Below are positions 41,683 through 50,629 of a stretch of DNA of 64,000 bases, piece after piece. Source of the stretch: a candidate division KSB1 bacterium (lineage in GTDB: Bacteria > Zhuqueibacterota > Zhuqueibacteria > Zhuqueibacterales > Zhuqueibacteraceae); the NCBI GenBank assembly GCA_034506255.1, contig JAPDPX010000001.1, positions 434,001 to 498,000 of the forward strand. Direction: 5' to 3'. The notes below the pieces were generated by a model. The model did not search any database. It was not told the DNA's origin and was given only the letters and a program-made list of their open reading frames with translations. A program made the position numbers and the translations under genes. Position 1 is the first letter of the stretch, and every line of letters begins with the position of its first letter.

Positions 41683-42387
41683 ATGGCTCTCGATTTGACC
41701 GGCAAAAAATACGCGCAGGTGCCCTACGAAGAAAAAGAGCGGCTGTTCAACGAGGTGAAGGCAGATTTGCGCTATGAGGAATATTTGTACGGTTGCTATG
41801 AGTGCGGCATTTGCGTGGCTTCCTGCCCTTCGGCGCGCTTTTATGATTTCAGCCCGCGCAAAATTGCCCAGGCGGTCGCGCGCGAGGATGTCGATCTCGT
41901 TTATACCTTGATGAACGACAGCATTTGGGACTGCTCGCAATGTTTCTCCTGCGACCGCTGCCCGCGCAAAAACTCGCCCGGCGGCATCATCACCATCATG
42001 CGCGAAGTCGCGGTGAAGAACGGCTTGTCCAGCGCGCAAGCCGCGCTTGAAGGCTACGGCCGCGTCGTCTACAAAATCATGTCTACTGGCACGCAAGTTT
42101 CGCCCGACATGCTGCAGCCCAACGCCTTCCCGGATTGGGGGCCGCACGTCAAGGAAATCTCCAACAACCTCGAAGTCTGGCGCCGCGCCCTGCCGCCGGA
42201 AACCCTGCACACCACGGAAACAGGATGGAAGGTCGACGACAAAACCATCATCGAGCTCTATCTCATCTGGCACATGACCGGCGTGATGGACATGATCAAG
42301 GAAGTCGACGAAGGGCTGTTCATGATCTTGCAGGATGTGATGGAAGAACGATTGGAAGAGGCAGGATATGATGTAAGTTTTGAGTAA
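41683..42387 (+). CDS. sHdrC1, iron-sulfur subunit of the sulfur-oxidising Hdr-like complex
   Basis: 234 residues. Two cysteine groups, C38-x2-C41-x2-C44-x3-C48 (CYECGICVASCP) and C84-x2-C87-x2-C90-x2-C93 (CSQCFSCDRCP), fit two [4Fe-4S] clusters; the second is slightly compressed. The C-terminal half is helical. It matches HdrC1 of sHdr clusters, which transfers electrons within the cytoplasmic sHdrC1B1A-Hyp-C2B2 complex that oxidises protein-bound sulfane sulfur to sulfite. In other genomes sHdrB1 follows immediately; here a broken nitroreductase gene lies between them. Its 3' end overlaps the start of that remnant. Confidence 0.93.
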   Translation: MALDLTGKKYAQVPYEEKERLFNEVKADLRYEEYLYGCYECGICVASCPSARFYDFSPRKIAQAVAREDVDLVYTLMNDSIWDCSQCFSCDRCPRKNSPGGIITIMREVAVKNGLSSAQAALEGYGRVVYKIMSTGTQVSPDMLQPNAFPDWGPHVKEISNNLEVWRRALPPETLHTTETGWKVDDKTIIELYLIWHMTGVMDMIKEVDEGLFMILQDVMEERLEEAGYDVSFE

Positions 42388-43038
42388 ACTTGTGAGACGC
42401 TCAATAAGCGCCATTCTCCCGCTAGACCTGTTGAAGCTGATCAAGAGGCGCCAAACCGTGCGCCTATTTGATTCGGAAAAATCGGTCAGCGCCGCCTGTC
42501 TCAAACGCATCTTGACGGCAGGCAGGTGGGCGCCGTATGCATCCTATTATCCCCAGGGATGGAAATTTATCGCACTCAAAGGCGCGCCGCGCGACCAGGC
42601 CGTGACGATTGTTACCAAAAGCAAAACCATTCTGAAATACATTCGCACCATGTAGGAAGCAGCATCCTGGGGTGCCGAGGCGGAGAGTGAAGAGGATCAA
42701 CAATGGAAGGAGCGCGCTCGGGATTTCGCCCAAAACCTGGGCCACGCGCTGGTGCTCATCGTTGGCCTGGTGCCGTTTGATGCAGCGCTTTCCATCCGTG
42801 GCACAATCTGGGTTCGGCGTGGGCGGCCGTGCAAAACATGATGCTCCAGGCGGAAGCCGTGGGCCTGGCGAGCGGCATCGTCACTTTTTATTCGCCCAGT
42901 GTTGAGCGCGAGCTTCTCGAGTTTTTGGGATTCGCCAGCGGGAAGTGGATGGTCGCCTTTCTGCTCAATGTCGGCCACCCTTGGGCGAAACCCCAAGCCA
43001 TGCCACGCAAGGAAGGATTGTATGAAATCAGAGGCTAG
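42380..43038 (+). pseudogene. Nitroreductase-family remnant inside the sHdr operon
   Basis: The first part encodes LIKRRQTVRLFDSE and LTAGRWAPYASYYPQGWKFI, the N-terminal FMN-binding pattern of nitroreductases, and stops at a TAG (42653-42655). The same frame continues after the stop with family-like sequence to about 42805, then a one-base frameshift near 42805-42815 is needed to reach the C-terminal part (SAWAAVQNMMLQAEAVGLAS...GLYEIRG, to 43038). One stop and one frameshift make it non-functional as read. Whole length would be about 215 residues, normal for the family. Its position between sHdrC1 and sHdrB1 is unusual. Confidence 0.85.
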
Positions 43039-43153
43039 AAGGCCATCGCCAAACCTTTACGATGATGGCCGGTGCGACGGAGCGCTGCTTCAGTAAAGGC
43101 AACGCGGAAAATTCGAGGCATAGAAGGATGACAAACTCAAGGGAGTAAACATC

Positions 43154-44347
43154 ATGATCCCAGCCGAAGCCCTGGTCAAGCAGGCCAAGGATCGCCAGTT
43201 TGTGCGCACAGCGGAGCAGATTCCCACCGAAGACTTTCACGACATTCTTTTCGAGCTCGAAAAAGAAGGCGAGTGGGAAGTGCAGCGCGTGCCGGAGCCG
43301 TATGTCGAAGTACAAACCAAATATGGCCGCAAGAAAAAAATTCCCCTGCAACACACCTGGCATCACAAAAGCTGCGGGCAATGCGGCCACATTCCCGGTT
43401 ATTCCACCTCGATTTTCTGGATCAACCGCCGGCTCGGTTTCGATTACATCGATCCCACCGATCAGACCTCCTGCACGGCCTGGAATTATTATGCCTCGGC
43501 CACTTCCAACGCCGCGGCGCAGGCCGCGGTGGCGATGCGGAATTTTGCAGCGGCGGCGGAAACCGGTTATTACCCCATCATCCATTGCGGCACCAGCTTC
43601 GGCCATTACAAGGAAACGCGGCAGCAGCTCATTCACAGCCCGGAGTTGCGCCGGCAGGTGCGTGACATTCTCAAACGCCTCGGCAAGAAATTCGTCATTC
43701 CCGAGGAGATCGTGCATTACAGCGAGTGGGTCTATGCCGTGCGGGACAGGATTGCAGAACGCCAGACACGCGACATGAGCAAGATCCGCGCCACCGTGCA
43801 TCCCGCGTGTCATTATCACAAGCTCATCGCCGAGGATGCGATCTATGATCCAGAAATTTACGGCGCCCAGCGCTCGGCCATCGTCACCGGCACCCTGAAG
43901 GCACTGGGCATCGACGTCGCAGATTATTCGACATGGTTCGACTGCTGCGGCTTCGGCTTTCGGCATATTCTGGTCTCGCGCGATTTCTCGCGTTCTTTCG
44001 CGACCATGCGCAAGATCGAAGTGATGAAAGCGGAGGCCAATCCCGACGTCACCGTCACACACGACACCGGCTGCGTCACCACGCTGGATCAAAGCCAGTT
44101 CGCCGCCAAAGCGCACAACCGCAACGTCGGTGTGCCGGTGATGTCCGATTCGCAGATTGCGGCGCTGGCCATGGGCGCGCATCCCTACAAAGTTTTGCAG
44201 CTTCACTGGCACAGCACCGACAACAAGCCCTTCCTGCAAAAGGTGGGCATCGACACGGAGAAAGCGTGGCAGGAGTTCGAAGCCGCGGTTGAAAAGTTAA
44301 AAAGTGGCGAACAACAATATCTCACCTGGGAAGATGCAGATGCCTGA
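43154..44347 (+). CDS. sHdrB1, CCG-domain subunit of the sHdr complex
   Basis: 397 residues. It has an N-terminal extension (1-65), then HKSCGQCGHIPGYS (C74, C77), C107 and C145; the second half contains HPACHYHKL, WFDCCGFGFR and THDTGC. HdrB proteins hold non-cubane [4Fe-4S] clusters in CCG domains; here the first domain is incomplete in cysteines, and sHdrB1 proteins are known to depart from the methanogen pattern. It is likely the site, or part of it, where sulfur on a carrier protein is oxidised. The gene follows the nitroreductase remnant by 115 bases and overlaps sHdrA by 8 bases (ATGCCTGA). Confidence 0.93.
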   Translation: MIPAEALVKQAKDRQFVRTAEQIPTEDFHDILFELEKEGEWEVQRVPEPYVEVQTKYGRKKKIPLQHTWHHKSCGQCGHIPGYSTSIFWINRRLGFDYIDPTDQTSCTAWNYYASATSNAAAQAAVAMRNFAAAAETGYYPIIHCGTSFGHYKETRQQLIHSPELRRQVRDILKRLGKKFVIPEEIVHYSEWVYAVRDRIAERQTRDMSKIRATVHPACHYHKLIAEDAIYDPEIYGAQRSAIVTGTLKALGIDVADYSTWFDCCGFGFRHILVSRDFSRSFATMRKIEVMKAEANPDVTVTHDTGCVTTLDQSQFAAKAHNRNVGVPVMSDSQIAALAMGAHPYKVLQLHWHSTDNKPFLQKVGIDTEKAWQEFEAAVEKLKSGEQQYLTWEDADA

Positions 44348-45404
44348 GCAACCCATTTTGATCATCGGCGGCGGCCCCGCCGGCATGGAGGCGGCACGCG
44401 CCATTGCGGATCTTGGCTATCACGCCATTCTCGTGGAAAAGCGCAGTCGTCTTGGCGGCACGCCTGACGATGCCGGATATGCCGCGCTCACGCCGGATTT
44501 TCGCAACGCCGGCGAAGCGATGGCGGAGATGGCGGCGCGCATCGAAAACAATCCGTTCGTGCAGATCAAGCTCAACTCGACCGTCACCGCGGCGAGCGGC
44601 AGCGCCGGCAATTTTGAAGTCACGCTTCAGAACGGTGCGACGGCGGAGCAGGTAAAAGCCGGCGCGGTGATCATTGCCACCGGCTTTCAACATTTCGATC
44701 CCGGACGCGAAACGCAGCAGTATGGCTACTACGAGTTCGACGATGTGATCACGCTCGTTGATCTTGAAAAGATGCTGAAAGCCCACAAGGTGGTGCGGCC
44801 TTCCAACGGCAAGCCGCCGGAGCGACTGTGCTTCATTCAATGCGTCGGCTCGCGCGACCGGCAGATCGGTAACGAATACTGCTCGAAAGTCTGCTGCGGC
44901 ATCGCCTCGAAAGAGGCCATTGAAGTGCGCCAGCAGTTGCCCAACTGCAAAGTTTTCATCTTCTACATCGACATGCGCATGTACGGCTATTGGGAGAATC
45001 AGATTTACTGGCCGGCGCAGGAGAAGTACAAAGTCAACTACGTCAAAGGCATCGTGACCGAGGTGTTGAAGAAGGGCGACCGGCTGTTGATTCGCGGCGA
45101 GGACACGACCATGGGCCGCCCGATGGAAATTCCGATGGACATCGTTGTGCTTTCCGTCGGCATGGAGCCCAGCGCCGGCACGCGCGAGCTGGCGAAGATT
45201 TTTGGCGTACAGCAAAACAAGTATAAATTCATCGAGACCATCGGCGGTGCCCTGGACACGGTCACCACCAACGTCGAAGGCGTGTTTGCCTGCGGCGCTG
45301 CCACCGGTCCGGCAGATTTGGAAGACTCGGTTTCCTCTGCCGCCGCCGCGGCGATGAAGGCGATAGCGGTGGTGCGCAAGCATCACGTGAAGGCCGCGGC
45401 ATGA
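44340..45404 (+). CDS. sHdrA, FAD-containing subunit
   Basis: 354 residues starting at the ATG at 44340 that overlaps the sHdrB1 stop; an ATG two codons upstream is possible. FAD motif IIGGGPAGMEAARA, a second dinucleotide-contact region, and the HdrA-type cysteine group CFIQCVGSRD...YCSKVCCG for an iron-sulfur cluster, ending with the GVFACGAATGPADLEDSV FAD contact. It is shorter than methanogen HdrA because it lacks extra ferredoxin domains, as is usual for sHdrA. It is the flavin centre of the cytoplasmic complex. It is followed by the conserved Hyp gene. Confidence 0.94.
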   Translation: MPEQPILIIGGGPAGMEAARAIADLGYHAILVEKRSRLGGTPDDAGYAALTPDFRNAGEAMAEMAARIENNPFVQIKLNSTVTAASGSAGNFEVTLQNGATAEQVKAGAVIIATGFQHFDPGRETQQYGYYEFDDVITLVDLEKMLKAHKVVRPSNGKPPERLCFIQCVGSRDRQIGNEYCSKVCCGIASKEAIEVRQQLPNCKVFIFYIDMRMYGYWENQIYWPAQEKYKVNYVKGIVTEVLKKGDRLLIRGEDTTMGRPMEIPMDIVVLSVGMEPSAGTRELAKIFGVQQNKYKFIETIGGALDTVTTNVEGVFACGAATGPADLEDSVSSAAAAAMKAIAVVRKHHVKAAA

Positions 45405-45550
45405 ATGCCAGGGGAGCAATCCTCGAGGGGCAACGGCGCGCAAGGAAGCTTCATTACTTTCCGCCGGTCTTTTTCACCCCTTTTCAGCAGGGAGTTTTTT
45501 CTGCTCAACCGGTTTTTCTTCCCAAAACTTTACCAGCGGAAGTCGGCACG

Positions 45551-46303
45551 ATGGGCCAGGTGGTTGACACGGAAAGCGCCAAAGAGTTCATGCGCGAGGC
45601 GCTGGAGAAAGTGGCCAGCGAGGAGTTGTTGCAAATCTGCGGCGAAGTGGAGCTGAAATCGCAATGGTTTCGCGAGAAGTTGGAGCGTGAGGCCATCCCC
45701 AGGCTCTCCTCCGCAGCGTATTTTTCGCTGTTGCGCCGCATTTTCGCCACGCGCCGGAAAGCCGAGACGATTCTCAAGCAATTTCCCCTGGAAGATCTGC
45801 GGAGTTGGACGTGGGACTTGCTTTACGGGGCCGGTGAGGTCAAAACACGCTTTCAAAATTTCGTGGACAAATTCAACGGCATCGAGGACAACATCAAACG
45901 CGATTTTGCCAGCGAGATTTTGCACTTCACCGACCCCGAACGCTACTGGCTGTGGACGCGCTGGATGTGGGATCCCAAAACCAAAACCGGCGCGCTGCCC
46001 CTGGTCACGCATGCGGCATATGATTTCAGCGGTGACACGGCGGGCGACATTTACCTGCGCGTCGGCGAAGCCGTGGCCTTCGTGCATCACGTCGGCGAAG
46101 CCGCGGGTTTTCAGACGATCAGCAAAACCATCTTCGGCACCGATGTTTTTCTGAGCTGCGTGTACGTCGTGTATGTTTACACCGTGCTGCGCATGCGCAT
46201 GACGCAGGAGTTCAACAAAGTGATGCCGGGTTTGCCGGAGTTTTCGCGGAGGTTGCTGGGGGTTTATCACAAGCCCAATGCCCCCTCGGAGCAGCGCCTT
46301 TAG
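45551..46303 (+). CDS. sHdr-associated conserved hypothetical protein (sHdr-Hyp)
   Basis: 250 residues from the ATG at 45551; the frame is open 150 bases further up, but that part looks untranslated. It is mostly helical, with no cysteine pattern apart from single residues; recognisable stretches are FASEILHFTDPERYWLWTRWMWDP and RVGEAVAFVHHVGEAAGF. The position between sHdrA and the sHdrC2/B2 gene is that of the conserved Hyp protein of sHdr operons, a stable subunit of unknown role. Its TAG stop is the TAG in GCGCCTTTAGGCGC, part of the following repeat, so the last few residues (PSEQRL) come from the repeat. Confidence 0.85.
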   Translation: MGQVVDTESAKEFMREALEKVASEELLQICGEVELKSQWFREKLEREAIPRLSSAAYFSLLRRIFATRRKAETILKQFPLEDLRSWTWDLLYGAGEVKTRFQNFVDKFNGIEDNIKRDFASEILHFTDPERYWLWTRWMWDPKTKTGALPLVTHAAYDFSGDTAGDIYLRVGEAVAFVHHVGEAAGFQTISKTIFGTDVFLSCVYVVYVYTVLRMRMTQEFNKVMPGLPEFSRRLLGVYHKPNAPSEQRL

Positions 46304-46369
46304 GCGCGGAAGGAAATCTGAAGGTCAACTGCCTTCTCAGCCCGCGTGCCTCAAAGCACGATTACAAAA
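46284..46369 (+). repeat. Interspersed repeat supplying the sHdr-Hyp stop codon
   Basis: GCAGCGCCTTTAGGCGC left part, TCTGAAGGTC in the middle, and a GTGCCTCAAAGCACGATTAC right end. The stop codon at 46301-46303 lies in its first palindrome. Confidence 0.65.
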
Positions 46370-46390
46370 CATGTTCACGGAGCAAGCCGC

Positions 46391-47674
46391 ATGGGTTCTC
46401 TCTTATCCGTTGACAAAGATCGCATCATCGAAAAAGAGCACGTTGTCCAGGAAGGCCTGGATATTTCCGGCCATTGGAACCGCATGTTTGAGCAGCGCGT
46501 GATTTGGGATTACACGCCGGAGCTGATCGAGAAGGTCACCGCGCTCGACAATGCCGAGTCCTTTGGCTGGTGCTACCAATGCGCCCAGTGTGTGCCGGTG
46601 TGTCCGGTCGACATCGTCGGCGATTACGGCCCGCGCAAGATTTTTCGCAGAGTCCAATTCGGCATGGATTTGTTCAACAGTCCGGATTTGTGGCAATGCA
46701 CCACCTGCATGAACTGCCTGCGCGTCTGTCCAAAGGAAGTGAACATGATTAAAATCATGCCGGCGGTGCGCGAGCAGGCGGTGCTCAATGGCTACGTGCC
46801 GAAAGAGCTGCAAACCATGTTTCAAAACTGCGCCGAGTACGGCAACCCGCTCGGCGAGTCTCCCAAAAAGCGCGCGGACTGGGTGAAAAGCGCGGGCGTG
46901 CCGGTGCCAATCATGGCGCAGATCAAAAAGCCGGTGGATGTGCTCTGGTTCGTCAGCGATTATCCGAGCTATCACAAACGCGGCATCGATGCCTCCAAGG
47001 CTCTGGCGCGCATATTCAATGCCCTGGGCGTGGATTTCGGCATTCTCGGCGCCGAGGAAAAATGCGATGGCGACTCGCAGCGACTGGCGGGTGAGCCCGG
47101 CTTGTTTGAAGAACTGGCGACCCACAATATCAAAACGTTGAAGAAATATAAATTCAACAAAATCGTCGTCACTGATCCACATGCACTCAATGCCTTCCGC
47201 AAAGAATATCCCAGGCTCGGCGGCCAATTTGAAGTTGAGCATTACACCACCTTTCTCGCCGCCAGGCTGGACCGGCTTCAACCCCTGTTGAAAAAAGAAG
47301 TCAGGCAAAAAGTCACTTTCCACGATCCGTGCTATCTCGGCCGGCACAACGGTGAGTTCGAGTCGCCGCGCAAGTTGTTGCGCGCGATTCCGGGCCTGCA
47401 ATTCACCGAGATGTGGCGCTGCAGGGAGAACGGCTATTGCTGCGGCGGCGGCGGCGGTGGCATGTGGCTCGATGGCTTCATGGCCGATCACGTTGTCGAG
47501 CGCCTCTCCGAACGTCGCGTGCGCGAAGCCGTCGAAACCGGCGCCGAAGTGCTCGCTGTCTGCTGCCCCTATGAAGTCTCCCGTTTCGAAGATGCGGTGA
47601 AATCCACCGGCAATGAAGGGAAGCTGATCGTCCGGGATATTGTGGAATTGTTGCAGGAAGCGATGCGGCAATAG
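46391..47674 (+). CDS. sHdrC2-sHdrB2 fusion (HdrD-like)
   Basis: 427 residues from the ATG at 46391 (GGAG upstream). Residues about 50-130 have two ferredoxin groups, CYQCAQCVPVCP and CTTCMNCLRVCP (the HdrC part). The rest is HdrB-like with CCG motifs: HDPCYLGRHN, then CRENGYCCGGGGGGMW and AVCCPYEV. In most described sHdr operons C2 and B2 are two genes; here they are one continuous chain, like HdrD. It completes the sHdr complex. Its C-terminal half also resembles the end of the EMO protein at 57505, so the two share an ancestor. Confidence 0.92.
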   Translation: MGSLLSVDKDRIIEKEHVVQEGLDISGHWNRMFEQRVIWDYTPELIEKVTALDNAESFGWCYQCAQCVPVCPVDIVGDYGPRKIFRRVQFGMDLFNSPDLWQCTTCMNCLRVCPKEVNMIKIMPAVREQAVLNGYVPKELQTMFQNCAEYGNPLGESPKKRADWVKSAGVPVPIMAQIKKPVDVLWFVSDYPSYHKRGIDASKALARIFNALGVDFGILGAEEKCDGDSQRLAGEPGLFEELATHNIKTLKKYKFNKIVVTDPHALNAFRKEYPRLGGQFEVEHYTTFLAARLDRLQPLLKKEVRQKVTFHDPCYLGRHNGEFESPRKLLRAIPGLQFTEMWRCRENGYCCGGGGGGMWLDGFMADHVVERLSERRVREAVETGAEVLAVCCPYEVSRFEDAVKSTGNEGKLIVRDIVELLQEAMRQ

Positions 47675-48271
47675 TGGAACAAATTTTACACTCTCGTTTC
47701 AATTCCGGCTTGATATAACCTGAATTTTGCACGGGTCGTGTTGTCCTCACCTTGCCAATCGATTGGTGGGTAGCGCCTTCAGGCGTTTTCAGCTTTGAGC
47801 CTGGGAATTCATTCTCAGCGAAAGGTTGATTTTGCGGGCTGTTTCGTCGGCAAGCGTGAACATCTCAGATGTGGACCGGCATTGGGTCACATGCCCCCAT
47901 TCCAGAGAGTTGCAGCAGCCGATCCAACGGCAGCTCTTCGCGGGTATTGTATTGTGGACCAGGGAAAAAGAGACAAGATGACCACTCGCCTCATAAAAAT
48001 TCCCCATTGATTTTTCCGGGCTTTTTGAATCTAGAAGAAATTGATCGATCGCTGCCCTCGGTTTCCGGTGCTGACGCTTGCTGCGAGCCCAAAGCAACAT
48101 TCTGCGGGTTTGGGAAATTCCCGGGAAGAAAAACGGTGAAGCGTTTCATCGTGAATAATTGCAAGCCGGGGTGGCTGACGAAATTTCGATTTTGGGCAAC
48201 AATGTTGTTTCCATTCATCATAACTGCTCAGCATGTCCTGCTGAGAGTGCCACAATTCTGCAGGAGAACGA
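47675..48271. other. Intergenic region before etfBA
   Basis: About 600 bases without a supported gene. It holds a TATAAC near 47715 (possible -10 box) and part of an interspersed repeat (47766-47790). An open frame at 47869-48387 has no domain and runs into etfB in another frame. Confidence 0.5.
47766..47790 (+). repeat. Partial interspersed repeat (GCGCCTTCAGGCG)
   Basis: GGTAGCGCCTTCAGGCGTTT matches the left end and palindrome of the family; no right end is seen. Confidence 0.55.
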
Positions 48272-49039
48272 ATGAACATTCTTGTTCCCATCAAACAGGT
48301 CCCCGATCTCGTCGAAGAATTGGAGATCAACGAAGAAGGCACCGATCTCAATCGCGACGCGGTCAAATACAAAATCAACGAGTTTGACGATCACGCGCTG
48401 GAAGAGGCGCTGCAACTCAAAGCCGAAGTCGGTGGCACGGTCACGGTGCTTGCACTCGACGGCGATGAAACCGACAAGATGCTTTATACTGCGATTGCCA
48501 AAGGTGCGGATAAAGGCGTGAAAGTCACCGGCGATTTCGCCGGCGGCGTGACTTCGCACGTTGCCGCGAAAGCGATGGCCAATGCCATCAGCACCCTGCC
48601 TCATGATTTGATTCTCACCGGCGTGCAGGCGGTGGATGATCGCGACGGCCAAATGGCGGTGCTGCTCGCGAATTATCTGGGCGTGCCGCATGTGAGCGTC
48701 GTCACCGGTGTGAAAGTTGATGGCGGCAGGGCCATCGTGCACAAGGAATATGCCGGCGGCGTGATGGCCGAGTTCGAAGTCGATCTGCCCGCGGTCTTGG
48801 GTATCCAGGCGGCGCGCGAAACGCCGCGTTATGTTGCCGTGAGCCGTGTGCGGCAGGTTCAAAAAGAGGCGACGTTGGAGGAGGTTGAAGCCGGTGATAC
48901 CGCAGTTGCTGCCGGTTCCAGTGTGCGTCGCATGATGAAACCGGAAAAGGGGAGCCGGGCAGAAATGATTGAAGGCAGCCCGGAAGAAATCGCGGACAAG
49001 ATTGTGGCGTTGATGAAAGAGAAGGGGTTGAAGAAGTAA
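48272..49039 (+). CDS. etfB: Electron transfer flavoprotein beta subunit
   Basis: 255 residues, the usual length. It begins MNILVPIKQVPD and contains INEFDDHALEEAL, VLALDGDE, the ETF-beta signature region TGVQAVDDRDGQ, and QAARETPRYVAVS. It pairs with the next gene product to form a soluble flavoprotein that carries electrons to a membrane oxidoreductase. No acyl-CoA dehydrogenase or other usual donor is encoded nearby; the flanking genes are sHdr and lipoate genes, so its donor is probably LbpA or the sHdr complex (inference). GCAGGAG precedes the start. Confidence 0.96.
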   Translation: MNILVPIKQVPDLVEELEINEEGTDLNRDAVKYKINEFDDHALEEALQLKAEVGGTVTVLALDGDETDKMLYTAIAKGADKGVKVTGDFAGGVTSHVAAKAMANAISTLPHDLILTGVQAVDDRDGQMAVLLANYLGVPHVSVVTGVKVDGGRAIVHKEYAGGVMAEFEVDLPAVLGIQAARETPRYVAVSRVRQVQKEATLEEVEAGDTAVAAGSSVRRMMKPEKGSRAEMIEGSPEEIADKIVALMKEKGLKK

Positions 49040-49040
49040 G

Positions 49041-49110
49041 TTTCGTAACAGCGCCTTCCGGTGCGCGCACGTGCTTGCATCCTAACTTTGAAGGGTCTAC
49101 TGCAAAATAG
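49041..49110 (+). repeat. Interspersed repeat between etfB and etfA
   Basis: Left end TTTCGTAACAGCGCCTTCCG, right end TTGAAGGGTCTACTGCAAAA. It follows the etfB stop by one base. Confidence 0.8.
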
Positions 49111-49119
49111 GAATCATTC

Positions 49120-50088
49120 ATGAGCCAAGACATTTTCGTTGTCGCGGAACATTTGAAAGGCAAGCTCGCCGATGTGACGTTTGAAATGCTCGGCAAAGGC
49201 AGGGAGCTTGCAGATGCCAGAGGCGGAAATCTCGTCGCTGTGCTGTTGGGCAATGGCGTGAAAAATCTCGTCACCGAAATGGGCATTGCCAACCGGGTGA
49301 TTTCCGTCGAACATGCCAGCTTGGAAAATTTCAACCCGGAAACTTACAGTACGGCACTGGCGGAAGTCATCAGAGCCAAATCGCCTGCAGCGACACTGGT
49401 TGCGAATTCCTCCATGGGGATGGATCTGGCTGCGGCACTCTCAATCAGGGCCGGTCTGCCACTCGTGGCTTATGCGATCGATGTGAAAGTCGAAGACGGC
49501 GCGCTCGTTGCCACCAGCCAGCTTTACGGCGGCAAGCTGAATGTGGAATCACAATTTTCTGCGGAGGGTGCGGTCGTCAGCATGTTGGCCGGCGCGTCAT
49601 CAGCAGATAAAGGCCGTGCTACCGGCTCACCCGCAGTTGAAGATTTTGCTCCGCCTTTGTCGCTCGCTTCGCCAAAAGTGCGCTTTAAGAAAATGATCGA
49701 ACCCGAAGGCGGCGACGTCGACATCACCACCAAGGAAGTTCTTGTCAGCGTCGGCCGCGGCATTCAGAGCGTTGACAATATTCCGCAGATGCAGGAGCTG
49801 GCCGACGCTCTCGGCGGGGCGCTCTCGTGCTCGCGCCCGATCGTCGACAGCAAATGGCTGCCGAAGACGCGGCAGGTCGGCAAATCCGGCGTGAAAGTCA
49901 AACCGAAATTCTATCTTGCACTCGGCATCAGCGGCGCACCGGAGCACATCGAAGGCATGAAAGACGCCGAGCTGATCGTCGCCATCAACTCCGACCCCAA
50001 CGCGCCGATTTTTGACTATGCGCATTACGGCATCGTCGGCGATCTGTTCGACATCGTCCCGCTGCTCACCGAGAAAGCGAAGGCTTGA
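49120..50088 (+). CDS. etfA: Electron transfer flavoprotein alpha subunit
   Basis: 322 residues. The N-terminal domain pairs with EtfB. The C-terminal FAD domain has VSVGRGIQSVDNIPQMQELADALGG..., the SRPIVDSKWLP strand, QVGKSGVKVKPKFYLALGISGAPEHIEG and INSDPNAPIFDYAHYGIVGD, all standard ETF-alpha FAD contacts. It acts with EtfB as a soluble electron carrier. The likely acceptor is the EMO-type protein encoded at 57505 in the same direction. Downstream, a second lipoate-binding protein gene follows by 45 bases, which links ETF with lipoyl chemistry. Confidence 0.96.
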   Translation: MSQDIFVVAEHLKGKLADVTFEMLGKGRELADARGGNLVAVLLGNGVKNLVTEMGIANRVISVEHASLENFNPETYSTALAEVIRAKSPAATLVANSSMGMDLAAALSIRAGLPLVAYAIDVKVEDGALVATSQLYGGKLNVESQFSAEGAVVSMLAGASSADKGRATGSPAVEDFAPPLSLASPKVRFKKMIEPEGGDVDITTKEVLVSVGRGIQSVDNIPQMQELADALGGALSCSRPIVDSKWLPKTRQVGKSGVKVKPKFYLALGISGAPEHIEGMKDAELIVAINSDPNAPIFDYAHYGIVGDLFDIVPLLTEKAKA

Positions 50089-50133
50089 TGCTCGCGGCTT
50101 GTTGCCGAAGGTTCTTAACCAGCAGAGGCAGGC

Positions 50134-50577
50134 ATGACAACTCCCGCAAAGTTTCAGATTCCGAATGACCGCTATTACGACGGTGTGAATCATCTTTGGG
50201 CAAAATCGGACTCCACCACCGGTCGCATCGTCATCGGCATTGACGAATTGGGCCTGCAAGCCCTGGGTGATTTGGTTTATATCACGCTCAAGGAGGTCGG
50301 CACGCCGGTGAAGCGCGGCGAAGCGGTCGGCACGCTTGAGGCGGCGAAGATGACCGGGGACATTATCGCGCCCGTGAGCGGCATCTTGATTGGCCGCAAC
50401 GACAGCGTTCTGCGCGATCCGACTTTGGTCAATCGCGATCCGTACGAGAAAGGCTGGATTGTTTCCTTCGATCCGACGGATTGGAAAAAAGAATCGGCGG
50501 CGCTCGTCTCCGGCGAAGCGATTCCGGCGTGGGTTGAAGCGGAAGTGGAGCGTTATCGCATGCAAGGATGGATTTAG
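50134..50577 (+). CDS. Second lipoyl-domain protein (LbpA/GcvH-like), divergent lysine motif
   Basis: 147 residues with the GcvH pattern: VNHLWAKSD..RIVIGIDELGLQALGDLVYI, then the modified-lysine loop TLEAAKMTGDI (K72), APVSG and NRDPYEKGWIV. The EAAKM context resembles the biotin consensus EAMKM as much as the lipoyl ESVKA or ESGKW, so the attached cofactor is not certain, but lipoate is favoured because ligase and LipS-like genes follow. It may link sHdr or LbpA to EtfAB. It is clearly different from the LbpA at 41077. Confidence 0.88.
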   Translation: MTTPAKFQIPNDRYYDGVNHLWAKSDSTTGRIVIGIDELGLQALGDLVYITLKEVGTPVKRGEAVGTLEAAKMTGDIIAPVSGILIGRNDSVLRDPTLVNRDPYEKGWIVSFDPTDWKKESAALVSGEAIPAWVEAEVERYRMQGWI

Positions 50578-50629
50578 TTTGCTGTGTTGCCTTTGGGCAT
50601 CCGCTTGCAACAATAAGCAGGAGATGACG

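Noticed and set aside
46391..47674. sHdrC2B2 read as a methanogen-type heterodisulfide reductase or glycolate oxidase subunit
   Set aside because: The gene order C1-B1-A-Hyp-C2B2 with LbpA, TusA and DsrE is specific to the sulfur-oxidising type.
47869..48387. 172-codon frame before etfB
   Set aside because: Runs into etfB in a different frame and has no domain; the intergenic sequence before etfB looks non-coding.
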